From contig JALFVM010000138.1 of NCBI GenBank assembly GCA_022787145.1, positions 1 to 45,885 of the forward strand: a stretch of 45,885 nucleotides of DNA. The letters are read 5' to 3'. A program made the translations under genes and the position numbers. The DNA is from Lachnospiraceae bacterium (GTDB taxonomy: Bacteria; Bacillota; Clostridia; Lachnospirales; Lachnospiraceae). Shown here piece after piece: positions 1 to 8,119 of this stretch (its first letter is position 1; every line of letters starts with the position of its first letter). The notes below the pieces were generated by a model, which was not told the DNA's origin, searched no databases, and saw only the letters and a program-made list of their open reading frames with translations.

Positions 1-137
1 CACTCACCTCCACGTGTTCTGTAGTGTGTCAGTCTTATAGGGAAACTATATCAGAAGGAAGATAGAATTAAAAGTGAAGGGTAGCCAACTTGTTTCATGA
101 CGCATTGGTGCCTTTCGCAGAAAGGCGGATTATATTT

Positions 138-1325
138 ATGATATTACAGATTCCATCAAAAGTGGCAGTGATTCTGGACACGCTGCAGGCCCATGGCTAT
201 GAGGCATACGCCGTGGGCGGCTGTGTGCGGGATACTCTTTTGGACCGCCTTCCGGATGACTGGGATATCACCACTTCGGCAAGACCGGAGGAAGTAAAAG
301 AATTATTTCGAAGGACGGTGGACACGGGCCTGCAGCATGGCACGGTCACCGTCCTTTTGGGTGATGAAGGATTTGAAGTAACGACTTACCGGATTGACGG
401 AGAATATACCGATCACCGTCATCCGGCAGAGGTTGTGTATGCCTCTTTGCTTTCTGAGGATTTGATGCGGCGTGATTTTACGATTAATGCGATGGCATAT
501 AATGACCAGACCGGTCTTGTAGATCTGTTTGGAGGAATTGAGGATATTCAAAGAAAAGTCATCCGCTGTGTGGGAGAGCCGATGGAGCGCTTTACGGAAG
601 ATGCGCTTCGGATTATGCGTGCTGTGCGTTTTTCGGCACAGCTTGGTTTTTCCATCGAGGAGAAAACATGGGAGGCACTGAAAGAACTGGCACCGACGCT
701 TGTCCATGTCAGTCAGGAACGGATTCAGGTAGAACTGGTGAAGCTTCTTGTATCGGCGCATCCGCATTATGTGAAGAAATTACAGGAGGCTAAAATTCTT
801 ACGGTGATTTTGCCGGAGCTTGGAGAAATCAGCCAGGACAGACTCAAACATCTGCAGGCACTTCCGGCAGATAAGAAGCTTCGTCTGGCGGCACTTTTGC
901 TGCCGCTTGGTGACCGGAAGGCGCAGGCAGTCCTTCGCCGACTGAAATTTGACAACGATACGATCTCTACGGTTGGACGTTTGATTCGCTGGTATGACAG
1001 AGATTTTGAGCAGGGGCTTTTGGACATGCGCCATGCGCTCAATGAGATTGGCGATGATCTGATGGAGATGCTTTTGCAGTTTCAAAAGTATCGTCATCCG
1101 GTAGAGGAAGCAAAAAAAGCTTTTTTGGAGGTAGTAAGACTGGGGCAGTGTTACCAGTTAAAGCAGCTTGCACTGACAGGCAATGATCTGATCGCTATGG
1201 GGATAAAGCCGGGGCGGCAGATCGGAGAGTATCTGCAAGATTGCCTGGCACTGGTGCTGGATGAGCCGGACAAAAATGAGAAAGCCTATCTGCGTACTTA
1301 TGTAGAGACGCTTCAACAAAAATAA
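138..1325 (+). CDS. cca: CCA tRNA nucleotidyltransferase (class II)
   Basis: Adds or repairs the 3' CCA of tRNAs from CTP and ATP in the cytosol; needed here because the two tRNA genes in this window do not encode CCA. The N-terminal nucleotidyltransferase head shows GGCVRD near residue 27, followed by the DDWD acidic pair near residue 40. RRDFTINAMAY and the EDALRIMRAVRF block, both typical of class II enzymes, follow. About 395 residues. I chose the ATG at 138 because an AAGGCGG ribosome site precedes it; the frame stays open upstream to 90 but has no ribosome site there. It stands alone, about 90 nt before the next gene. Confidence 0.93.
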   Translation: MILQIPSKVAVILDTLQAHGYEAYAVGGCVRDTLLDRLPDDWDITTSARPEEVKELFRRTVDTGLQHGTVTVLLGDEGFEVTTYRIDGEYTDHRHPAEVVYASLLSEDLMRRDFTINAMAYNDQTGLVDLFGGIEDIQRKVIRCVGEPMERFTEDALRIMRAVRFSAQLGFSIEEKTWEALKELAPTLVHVSQERIQVELVKLLVSAHPHYVKKLQEAKILTVILPELGEISQDRLKHLQALPADKKLRLAALLLPLGDRKAQAVLRRLKFDNDTISTVGRLIRWYDRDFEQGLLDMRHALNEIGDDLMEMLLQFQKYRHPVEEAKKAFLEVVRLGQCYQLKQLALTGNDLIAMGIKPGRQIGEYLQDCLALVLDEPDKNEKAYLRTYVETLQQK

Positions 1326-1412
1326 ATACAGATAAGACATGGAAAGACAATTCTACTCATAGAATAGAAAGTACGAAAATGACGTGCAAAAAAGATATGG
1401 GGGGATTGTCTT

Positions 1413-2384
1413 TTGTATGATTATGGACTCAGTGTAATGCAGCAATATGGACTGAACGTACAACATTCTTACAGGGGCAGAGGGGCTTTGATCTGCCAGA
1501 CGCAGGAAGGACTTTATCTTCTTCGGCCTTTTGTGGGATCCGTCAAAAGACTGGAACGGCAGTGTCGGCTTCTTACGATGCTTTCCGAAGAATATGGAAT
1601 GCGTGTGGATGTACCTCTTTTTAATCTGGAAGGAAGTCTGGTGTCAACCGATGAGCAGGAAACTTCCTATGTGCTTCGCCGATGGTACGAGGGAAAAGAA
1701 TGTGATACGAGAGACAAGGAGGAAGTGCTTCGCAGTGTGGAAGCTCTTGCACAGCTTCATCGGGCAATGAAAATGCCGGGGCTTGAGCAAGAAACTTTGG
1801 AGCCTTTGCAGCAGGAGTATCTGCGGCATAACCGGGAACTTCGCAAGATTCGCAAGTTTATCCGAGGGAAAAAAGTCAGCAGTCCATTTGAACGGCAGTA
1901 TTTAAACAGTGTGGAAGAATTTCTGGAATGGGCACAGGAGGCTGTGCAATGTCTGCAAGAGTCTTCTTATGAACAGCTTCGCCAGGAGGTACAAAAACAG
2001 GGGCTGATTTGTCACGGGGAGTTTAATCAGCATCATGTCCTGCTGCAGGGAAACCAGATCTCCATTACCGGCTTTGACAAATGGAAATATGACCTTCAAG
2101 TAGCGGATCTCTACTGCTTCATGCGCAAGATACTGGAAAAAGCAGACTGGGATGTGCGTCTCGGGGAAAAGATGCTCGAGACGTATGACAGAGCAAAAAC
2201 ATTGTCCAAACAGGAATATGAACACTTAAAGATTCGTTTTTCCTATCCGGAAAAGTACTGGAAGCTCGCTAATTATTACTATGCACATAACAAGGCGTGG
2301 ATATCAGAAAAAAATGTCGAAAAATTGCAGAATGTGTTGAGGCAGAAAAAAGCATGGCGCGAATTTATTCGGGAAATCTTCTAA
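1413..2384 (+). CDS. CotS-family spore coat / kinase-fold protein
   Basis: 323-residue protein of the CotS/YutH/YsxE type, an aminoglycoside-phosphotransferase-like fold found in spore coats. Seen: an N-terminal ALICQTQEGLYLLRPF segment (beta-rich nucleotide-fold start), a helical middle, a CHGEFNQHHVLL motif near residue 205 resembling the HGD(x)4N catalytic loop of kinase-fold proteins, then TGFDKWKYDLQVADLYCFMRK, typical of CotS. The start is a TTG, set by a GGGGGGA ribosome site about 8 nt upstream. Placement in the spore coat is inferred from the family. The exact coat name cannot be assigned from sequence alone. Confidence 0.75.
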   Translation: MYDYGLSVMQQYGLNVQHSYRGRGALICQTQEGLYLLRPFVGSVKRLERQCRLLTMLSEEYGMRVDVPLFNLEGSLVSTDEQETSYVLRRWYEGKECDTRDKEEVLRSVEALAQLHRAMKMPGLEQETLEPLQQEYLRHNRELRKIRKFIRGKKVSSPFERQYLNSVEEFLEWAQEAVQCLQESSYEQLRQEVQKQGLICHGEFNQHHVLLQGNQISITGFDKWKYDLQVADLYCFMRKILEKADWDVRLGEKMLETYDRAKTLSKQEYEHLKIRFSYPEKYWKLANYYYAHNKAWISEKNVEKLQNVLRQKKAWREFIREIF

Positions 2385-2466
2385 ATATACAGGATTTATT
2401 ATTCCCTTTTTTGTTTATTTAGTATATAATAAGAGCTGAACAAAAAACTGGTGGGAGGTACATTAG

Positions 2467-4206
2467 ATGGACTACAAAAAAGTATATGAAGACTGGCTTT
2501 CCAATCCTTATTTTGATGAGGATACAAAAGCTGAATTAAAAGCAATCGAAAATGATGAGAACGAGATTAAAGAGCGTTTTTATATGGACCTTGAGTTTGG
2601 TACTGCAGGTCTGAGAGGTGTAATCGGAGCAGGTACAAACCGCATGAATATTTATGTGGTTCGTAAGACTACACAGGGTCTGGCAAATTATATCAAAGCT
2701 GTAGGTGGAGAGAGCAAGGGTGTGGCAATCGCTTACGATTCCAGACGTATGTCTCCGGAGTTTGCCAAAGAAGCAGCGCTTTGCCTAGCAGCAAACGGAA
2801 TCAAAGCCTATATTTTTGAATCTTTAAGACCGACACCGGAGCTTTCCTTCGCGCTTCGTCATCTGGGATGCATTTCCGGAATCAATATCACAGCAAGCCA
2901 CAATCCGCCGGAATACAATGGATACAAAGTTTACTGGGAAGACGGTGCGCAGATCACACCACCTCATGATACAGGAATCATGGATGAAGTGAAGAAAGTG
3001 ACAGATTACAATAACGTTCTGACTATGGACGAGGATGCTGCAAAGGCTGCAGGTCTTTATGAAGTCATCGGCAAAGAGGTGGATGATGCTTATATTGCAG
3101 AGCTGAAAAAACAGGTTTTACATATGGATGCCATCGAAAAAGAGGGCAAAAACCTGAAGATCGTATATTCTCCTCTCCATGGAACAGGAAATATCCCTGC
3201 AAGAAGAATTCTCAAAGAGCTGGGATTTGAAAATGTTTATGTTGTAAAAGAGCAGGAGCTGCCTGACGGAGAGTTCCCGACTGTCAGCTATCCGAATCCG
3301 GAGGCAGATGAAGCCTTTGATCTTGGATTAAAACTGGCAAAAGAAGTGGATGCAGACCTCGTTCTGGCAACAGACCCGGATGCAGACAGACTTGGTGTTC
3401 GTGTCAAGGACAAGGATGGGGTATATCACAACCTGACAGGAAATATGTCCGGATGCCTGCTTGCAGATTATGAGATCGGACAGAGAAAAGAGCTGTTCGG
3501 CCTTCCGGATGACGGCGCTTTAATCAAAACAATCGTTACCAGCAATCTGGCAGATGCCATTGCAAAATACTACGATGTGCGTCTGATTGAAGTATTGACA
3601 GGATTCAAGTTTATCGGTCAGCAGATTCTTGGATTTGAGACAAAGGGCAAGGGAACTTACCTCTTCGGTTTTGAGGAAAGCTATGGATGCCTGATCGGAA
3701 CGCATGCAAGAGACAAAGATGCGATCGTTGCAACGATGGCACTGTGTGAGGCTGCTGCATACTATAAGACTCAGGGCAAGACCTTATGGGATGCTATGAT
3801 CGATATGTATGAGAAATACGGATATTACAAAGATGACATTCAGTCTATCACCTTAAAGGGTATTGAAGGACTGGAAAAAATTCAGAAGATCTTAAGCGAG
3901 CTGAGAACAAATGCACCGACTCAGATTGGCGATTACAAGGTTCTGGTAGCACGTGATTACAAAGCGGACACAGTTAAAGATCTCGAGACAGGAGAGGTAA
4001 CTCCGACAGGACTTCCTTCCTCCAACGTACTTTACTATGAACTGACAGACGATGCATGGCTTTGCGTTCGTCCTTCCGGTACAGAGCCGAAAGTAAAATT
4101 CTACTATGGAATTAAGGGAACTTCTCTGGAAGATGCAGATGCAAAATCAGCAGCACTCGGAAAAGATGTTCTGGCAATGGTTGATGATATCATGTCAAAA
4201 CTTTAA
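2467..4206 (+). CDS. pgcA: Phosphoglucomutase/phosphomannomutase (alpha-D-phosphohexomutase)
   Basis: Interconverts hexose 1- and 6-phosphates, feeding cell-wall and glycolipid sugar nucleotide synthesis. All four family signatures are visible: the phosphoserine loop TASHNP near residue 144, the metal loop DPDADR near 306, the sugar loop GFEESYG near 403 and the phosphate loop RPSGTEPK near 538. Length (579) fits the PgcA/PGM2-like branch. ATG with GGGAGG ribosome site; a TATAAT -10 at 2425-2430 lies just upstream without a convincing -35. mazG follows after about 12 nt, so co-transcription is likely. The gene symbol follows Bacillus usage. Confidence 0.92.
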   Translation: MDYKKVYEDWLSNPYFDEDTKAELKAIENDENEIKERFYMDLEFGTAGLRGVIGAGTNRMNIYVVRKTTQGLANYIKAVGGESKGVAIAYDSRRMSPEFAKEAALCLAANGIKAYIFESLRPTPELSFALRHLGCISGINITASHNPPEYNGYKVYWEDGAQITPPHDTGIMDEVKKVTDYNNVLTMDEDAAKAAGLYEVIGKEVDDAYIAELKKQVLHMDAIEKEGKNLKIVYSPLHGTGNIPARRILKELGFENVYVVKEQELPDGEFPTVSYPNPEADEAFDLGLKLAKEVDADLVLATDPDADRLGVRVKDKDGVYHNLTGNMSGCLLADYEIGQRKELFGLPDDGALIKTIVTSNLADAIAKYYDVRLIEVLTGFKFIGQQILGFETKGKGTYLFGFEESYGCLIGTHARDKDAIVATMALCEAAAYYKTQGKTLWDAMIDMYEKYGYYKDDIQSITLKGIEGLEKIQKILSELRTNAPTQIGDYKVLVARDYKADTVKDLETGEVTPTGLPSSNVLYYELTDDAWLCVRPSGTEPKVKFYYGIKGTSLEDADAKSAALGKDVLAMVDDIMSKL

Positions 4207-4218
4207 GAGGCATTTTTG

Positions 4219-4644
4219 ATGGAAAATCAAACATATTCCTTTCAGGATTTTGTTGACATTATCAAACGGCTGCGCGCAGATGACGGCTGTCCCTGGGATC
4301 GGGAGCAGACGCATCAGTCGCTGAAAAAATGTCTGACGGAAGAATGCAATGAAGTCCTGGAGGGGATTGAAATCTATGAGTCTACCGGTGACTGGGACAA
4401 CCTTTGTGAAGAACTGGGAGATGTACTTCTTCAGGTGGTCATGCACAGCGTGATTGCGCAGGAAGAGGGGATTTTTAACATTGATGATGTCATTCAGGGA
4501 ATTTCCGAAAAAATGGTTCGGCGTCATCCTCATGTGTTCGGAAATGGGAGAGCAGACAACGCTTCGCAAGTAAGAATGAGCTGGGAAGAAATCAAAGCTC
4601 AGGAGAAAAAAGAAAAGGAAGCCAGAAAAAAAGAAAAACAGTAA
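4219..4644 (+). CDS. mazG: MazG-family nucleotide pyrophosphohydrolase
   Basis: Hydrolyses (d)NTPs to monophosphate plus pyrophosphate, a house-cleaning role. One MazG domain is present: GCPWDREQTHQSLKKCLTEE starting near residue 20, then the metal-binding EExxE...ExxD pattern (EECNEVLEGIE, EELGDVLLQV). The protein is about 141 residues, so it is the single-domain form rather than the ~260-residue two-domain MazG. The C-terminus is a Lys/Glu-rich tail. The ATG at 4219 is preferred over the TTG directly before it because AAGAGG lies 8 nt upstream. It follows the mutase closely. Confidence 0.88.
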   Translation: MENQTYSFQDFVDIIKRLRADDGCPWDREQTHQSLKKCLTEECNEVLEGIEIYESTGDWDNLCEELGDVLLQVVMHSVIAQEEGIFNIDDVIQGISEKMVRRHPHVFGNGRADNASQVRMSWEEIKAQEKKEKEARKKEKQ

Positions 4645-4692
4645 TGTTCATTTGCAAATACTATCAAAATCAGTGTAATAAACTTAAAAACC

Positions 4693-4721
4693 TTGACAAA
4701 GAGTCTGGAAAGGTTTATAAA
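4693..4721 (+). promoter_or_regulatory. Sigma-A promoter of hup
   Basis: TTGACA at 4693-4698, 17-nt spacer, TATAAA at 4716-4721, about 60 nt before the HU start. Near-consensus housekeeping promoter. Confidence 0.8.
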
Positions 4722-4782
4722 AGAGGATAGAGTTTGCGCATTACTGAGAAACTCATTTTAAGTGATAACAGGAGGAAATACG

Positions 4783-5061
4783 ATGAATAAGACAGAATTA
4801 GTTGCAGCTATGGCTGAACAGACAAATTTATCAAAGAAAGATGTTGAGGCTGTTTTAAAGTCTTTTGCTGATGTAGTATCCGAAGAATTAAAAAATGGCG
4901 GTAAAGTACAGTTAGTTGGCTTTGGTACATTTGAAGTATCTGAGAGAGCAGCAAGAGAGGGAAGAAATCCTCAGACTGGTGAGTCAATGACAATCGCAGC
5001 TTCCAAAGCTCCTAAATTCAAAGCAGGAAAAGCATTAAAGGATCTGGTTAACGGTAGATAA
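4783..5061 (+). CDS. hup: HU-family nucleoid DNA-binding protein
   Basis: 92-residue histone-like protein that bends and compacts DNA. Seen: the N-terminal MNKTELVAAMAEQTNLSKKD dimerisation helices, GFGTFEVSERAAREGRNPQT with the DNA-minor-groove arm (RNPQTGE), and the C-terminal KAGKALKD helix. The ATG at 4783 is set by an AGGAGG site 7 nt upstream; the in-frame GTG at 4762 is not used. Strong sigma-A promoter. The stop overlaps the next start by one base (TAATG), so HU and the S4 protein are translationally coupled. Confidence 0.96.
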   Translation: MNKTELVAAMAEQTNLSKKDVEAVLKSFADVVSEELKNGGKVQLVGFGTFEVSERAAREGRNPQTGESMTIAASKAPKFKAGKALKDLVNGR

Positions 5062-5303
5062 TGAGATTAGATAAGTTTCTGAAGATTTCCCGTTTGATCA
5101 AGAGGCGCACAGTAGCCAACGAAGCCTGCGATGCAGGACGTGTATTTGTGAATGGAAAACCTGCGAAGGCTTCCTTGAAGGTAAAACCGGGAGATGTCAT
5201 AGAGATTCAATTTGGAACAAGAACCACGAAAGTGGAAGTGCTGGAATTAAAGGAGACAGTGAAGAAGGAAGAGGTGGAAAGCCTTTACCGTTTTGTTGAT
5301 TAA
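5061..5303 (+). CDS. rqcP: S4-domain RNA-binding protein, RqcP/YabO type
   Basis: 80-residue protein consisting of a single S4 fold (MRLDKFLKISRLIKRRTVAN...GRVFVNGKPAKASLKVKPGD). In Bacillus this family (YabO/RqcP) acts in ribosome-associated quality control, helping RqcH add alanine tails on stalled 60S-type (50S) particles. The assignment rests on length, the S4 signature and position: between hup and yabP, as in Bacillus. The start overlaps the HU stop; a factor-independent terminator follows directly. Confidence 0.85.
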   Translation: MRLDKFLKISRLIKRRTVANEACDAGRVFVNGKPAKASLKVKPGDVIEIQFGTRTTKVEVLELKETVKKEEVESLYRFVD

Positions 5304-5312
5304 GCTGTTATG

Positions 5313-5342
5313 GGACCGCATCGTACTGATGCGGTCCTTTTC
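5313..5342 (+). terminator. Terminator after hup-rqcP
   Basis: Perfect 10-bp stem GGACCGCATC / GATGCGGTCC (5313-5322 with 5328-5337) with a 5-nt loop, followed by TTTTT. Confidence 0.85.
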
Positions 5343-5413
5343 CGCTTTGCCGTGTACTATCTTTGGGGAACATGGCATAGACTGAGATAAAGACAATATC
5401 CGGGAGGAATTCT

Positions 5414-5701
5414 TTGGAAGAAAAGAAAACCGCACAGTCCCACAAAATCATACTGACCAACCGTCAGTCCGGTGTCGTCTCCGGTGTATTGGATGTGATT
5501 TCTTTTGATGAGAAACTGATTGTACTTTCGACACAATGCGGGAAGCTTACCATCAAAGGAGATCGTCTCCATGTGAATCAGCTGAATCTCGAAAAGGGAG
5601 ATGTGGACATTTCCGGCGAAGTAGACACGCTGGTTTATTCCGAGGATGGAAAAAGATCAGAAAACAGAAAAGAGTCTGTGCTGGGAAGGCTGTTTAAGTA
5701 A
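5414..5701 (+). CDS. yabP: Sporulation protein YabP
   Basis: 95 residues, YabP/YqfC family: HKIILTNRQSGVVSGVLDVISFDE then a beta-rich LSTQCGKLTIKGDRLHVNQLNLEKGDVDI core, which together define the family. Required for sporulation in Bacillus, with an incompletely defined envelope/cortex role. Start is TTG at 5414 with GGGAGGA ribosome site 6-7 nt upstream; no ATG is available at a sensible position. Stop codon TAA is followed immediately by the ATG of yabQ. No clear promoter was identified in the 70 nt after the preceding terminator; a sporulation sigma factor is likely but not demonstrated. Confidence 0.9.
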   Translation: MEEKKTAQSHKIILTNRQSGVVSGVLDVISFDEKLIVLSTQCGKLTIKGDRLHVNQLNLEKGDVDISGEVDTLVYSEDGKRSENRKESVLGRLFK

Positions 5702-6187
5702 ATGAGCACTTATATGAATCATGAGCTGCTCTTATTTTTTTGCTCAATAGCAACGGGAGTCGGACTCTTGTTTTTTTACGACTGGATACGCATTGTGCGA
5801 AGCATCATACACCATAGTCCGCGAGTTGTGTCGGCCGTGGATTTGCTCTACTGGATTGTGGCAGGGATTTTTATTTTTGCAGTTATGTATTGTCAAAACG
5901 ACGGAATGATTCGAAGCTATGCGATGTTTGGGATTGTTTTGGGCATGCTGTTCTATCATAAAATTGTGGGAAAAAAATTTGTCCATCTTATGGTGTGCGT
6001 GATAAAATTCCCCATAAAAATCCTGAAAAAGCCGGTAAAAAGGTTGATATTTGTCGTTGAAAGATGTAAGATTACTCTACATAGGGTATGCCGTAGAATT
6101 AGGCACTCTATTGGCGAAAGATGTAGATTTATCTGGAAAAAGGGGTTTATGGATATTGAAAAAAAGAAAAAACATGGGAAAACGTAA
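5702..6187 (+). CDS. yabQ: Sporulation membrane protein YabQ
   Basis: 161-residue integral membrane protein. Three to four hydrophobic segments (about residues 7-27, 44-62, 70-88) come first, then a strongly basic C-terminal half rich in Lys/Arg. The FYDWIRIVRSII motif after the first segment is typical of YabQ, which Bacillus needs for spore cortex formation. The ATG directly abuts the yabP stop. The 3' end overlaps the divIC start by 14 nt, so yabP-yabQ-divIC are one translational unit. Confidence 0.88.
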   Translation: MSTYMNHELLLFFCSIATGVGLLFFYDWIRIVRSIIHHSPRVVSAVDLLYWIVAGIFIFAVMYCQNDGMIRSYAMFGIVLGMLFYHKIVGKKFVHLMVCVIKFPIKILKKPVKRLIFVVERCKITLHRVCRRIRHSIGERCRFIWKKGFMDIEKKKKHGKT

Positions 6188-6473
6188 GAGAAACAGAATC
6201 GCTATGGCTTTGATTGGCGTAATCGCCCTGTTCCTTCTGTCATTTCTTTTGTATCAGCGCAATAAGGCACAGGAACAAATAGCCCGCTACAACGCGCAGG
6301 AAGTCGCACTGAAGGAAAAAATCGAGGCGGAAAATGCGCGGACGAAGGAGATTGACCAGCTTAAGGAGTACATGAAGACGGATGAATATGCCGAGGAAGT
6401 AGCCAGAGAGAAGCTTGGGCTCGTGAAAGATAACGAAGTTGTTTTCCAGGAAAGCTCAGAGTCAGGCAGCTGA
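6174..6473 (+). CDS. divIC: Septum formation initiator, DivIC/FtsB family
   Basis: 99-residue bitopic membrane protein of the division complex (partner of FtsL and DivIB/FtsQ). Short basic N-terminus, one membrane helix (about residues 9-24, MALIGVIALFLLSFLLY), then a coiled coil (NKAQEQIARYNAQEVALKEK) and the family end pattern DEYAEEVAREKLGLVKDNEVVF. The ATG at 6174 lies inside the end of yabQ. The frame is open upstream to 6051, and a TTG at 6156 with AGGGG upstream is a possible alternative start adding six residues. Confidence 0.9.
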   Translation: MGKRKRNRIAMALIGVIALFLLSFLLYQRNKAQEQIARYNAQEVALKEKIEAENARTKEIDQLKEYMKTDEYAEEVAREKLGLVKDNEVVFQESSESGS

Positions 6474-6541
6474 TCAAGCGTCGAAACGATGGGAAACAAA
6501 AAGATTTTTCACGAAAACTTTTTCGTTTTGCCACTTTTGTT

Positions 6542-6574
6542 TTGACAAATATTTTAGAAAAAATCCTCTATAAT
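6542..6574 (+). promoter_or_regulatory. spoIIE promoter with 21-bp spacer (Spo0A-dependent type)
   Basis: Consensus -35 TTGACA (6542-6547) and consensus -10 TATAAT (6569-6574) are separated by 21 nt instead of 17. The Bacillus spoIIE and spoIIG promoters have the same odd spacing (21-22 nt) and depend on Spo0A~P with sigma-A. Seven bases at 6544-6550, TGACAAA (overlapping the -35), fit the loose 0A-box TGNCRAA, and CGTCGAA at 6479-6485 matches TGTCGAA in six of seven positions. Confidence 0.75.
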
Positions 6575-6618
6575 ACCCAATTAAAAGCAATTGTTGTGAA
6601 AAGGGGAGGGGGACATAG

Positions 6619-8118
6619 ATGCATGAATGGATCATTGCCATGCTCGTGATCAGCAGTATGCTGATTATACGGGACATGGCAAAAACTATTTTGGCGGCAC
6701 GGACGCTGTCAAATGGTGAGGTAAATGCACTTTATGAGGACCATCCACAGAAAGAAAGGGTAGAAAAATATGCAAAATCCTTTCAGAAGCTGGCGGAGAC
6801 GTATTATGGAATGCCGTACAGGAAAGACTATCTAAGCAATGCACAGGTAGAAAAAATTTTTCAAAAGGTTCACAAACAGATGTGTGAAAATTGCCATCAA
6901 AGAGATGTATGCTGGAAACAAAACAGAAATCAGACGTATCAAAGTGCCTACCAGTTAATCCGTTCGATTGAAAGCGGTCAGGAAGAACAGATCCGCAGAT
7001 CCAAAGGCCAGTGGCTTGGCCAATGTACCCGTTCCCAACAATTTTATCAGGAAACCAGCAGAGAATTTTTTCAGGAAAAACAAAATTTAATCTGGAATAA
7101 TAAAATGATTGAAAATCGTCTGGCGGTGGCAGAGCAGCTGACTGAAATCTCCAACATGATGCAGATGGTGGCAGATGATCTGTATGACATCATTCAGCCG
7201 GATGAAGAGTTTGCCGATGAGATGAGAAAAAAATTGAAAAAGCATGGCATTCTCATGAAGAATGTCTGGATTTTGGACAAAGAGGAGGAAAAAAAACAGC
7301 TTTATCTGACGATTAGAACGAGAAGCGGCCAGTGTATTTCGCTGAGTGAGGTGGCAGCCGTCGTGTCGGAGGTGTGTGACTGTGCGATGACGGCATCTTC
7401 AGAGAGCCGGTGCACGCTCAATTCTGAGTACCATGCGGTTCATTTTGTGGAATCGGTGAAGTATCAGGTGCTTCATGGAGTGGCAAAAGTGACTCGCGAA
7501 AAGGAGCGCGTCTCCGGCGACAATTTCTCCTGCAGCTTTGAGGAGGAAGGGCAGTTTCTGATGTGTCTTTCCGATGGCATGGGTTCGGGGATTGAGGCAT
7601 GCAAAGAGAGCGAAGCTGTGGTAGAATTGATCGAGCAGTTTATTGATTCAGGATTTTCGAGAGAAACAGCGGCGAGACTGGTGAATTCGTCTCTTCTGTT
7701 GCAGGGAAATGACGGAATGTTTTCGACGATGGATATCTGTACCGTTGATTTGTACACAGGAATCTGCAATTTTTTAAAGGCGGGAGCTTCGACTACATTT
7801 ATTAAGCGAGATCACTGGGTTGAGGCAATTTCTTCCACAAGTCTTGCAGTGGGGCTGGTGCAGCAGATTGATTATGAGACGACTTCGCGCAAGCTCTACA
7901 GCGGTGATTTCCTGATTATGGTAACAGATGGAGTGCTCGATGCGTTGCCTCTCGGACAGGAAGAAAAGACAATGAAAGAGATTATTATGCAGGTGCACAG
8001 CCTGTCTCCGAAGGAACTGGGAAGAGGAATTCTCGATCGTGTGCTGGGATACTGTGATTATAAAGCGAGGGATGATATGACAGTGCTGGTAGCAGGACTG
8101 TGGAAAAACAGGAGATAA
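6619..8118 (+). CDS. spoIIE: SpoIIE-type serine phosphatase, short form with one membrane helix
   Basis: Stage II sporulation phosphatase that dephosphorylates SpoIIAA to release sigma-F in the forespore. The C-terminal ~220 residues hold the PPM/SpoIIE core: SGDNFSC, SDGMGSG (metal Asp), VTDGVLDA and ARDDMTVLV. Residues ~40-270 correspond to the central FtsZ-interaction/oligomerisation region and carry a CENCHQRDVCW cysteine cluster. The N-terminus has only one hydrophobic helix (residues 3-17), whereas Bacillus SpoIIE (~827 aa) has ten. The start is firm: GGGGAGGGGG ribosome site and a dedicated promoter. Position divIC-spoIIE-tilS-hpt-ftsH confirms identity. tilS begins one base after its stop. 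Confidence 0.88.
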   Translation: MHEWIIAMLVISSMLIIRDMAKTILAARTLSNGEVNALYEDHPQKERVEKYAKSFQKLAETYYGMPYRKDYLSNAQVEKIFQKVHKQMCENCHQRDVCWKQNRNQTYQSAYQLIRSIESGQEEQIRRSKGQWLGQCTRSQQFYQETSREFFQEKQNLIWNNKMIENRLAVAEQLTEISNMMQMVADDLYDIIQPDEEFADEMRKKLKKHGILMKNVWILDKEEEKKQLYLTIRTRSGQCISLSEVAAVVSEVCDCAMTASSESRCTLNSEYHAVHFVESVKYQVLHGVAKVTREKERVSGDNFSCSFEEEGQFLMCLSDGMGSGIEACKESEAVVELIEQFIDSGFSRETAARLVNSSLLLQGNDGMFSTMDICTVDLYTGICNFLKAGASTTFIKRDHWVEAISSTSLAVGLVQQIDYETTSRKLYSGDFLIMVTDGVLDALPLGQEEKTMKEIIMQVHSLSPKELGRGILDRVLGYCDYKARDDMTVLVAGLWKNRR

Positions 8119-8119
8119 C

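Noticed and set aside
6619-8118. spoIIE as a pseudogene or truncated by frameshift
   Set aside because: Phosphatase residues are intact, the start has a strong ribosome site and a matching promoter, and no coding remnant lies upstream.
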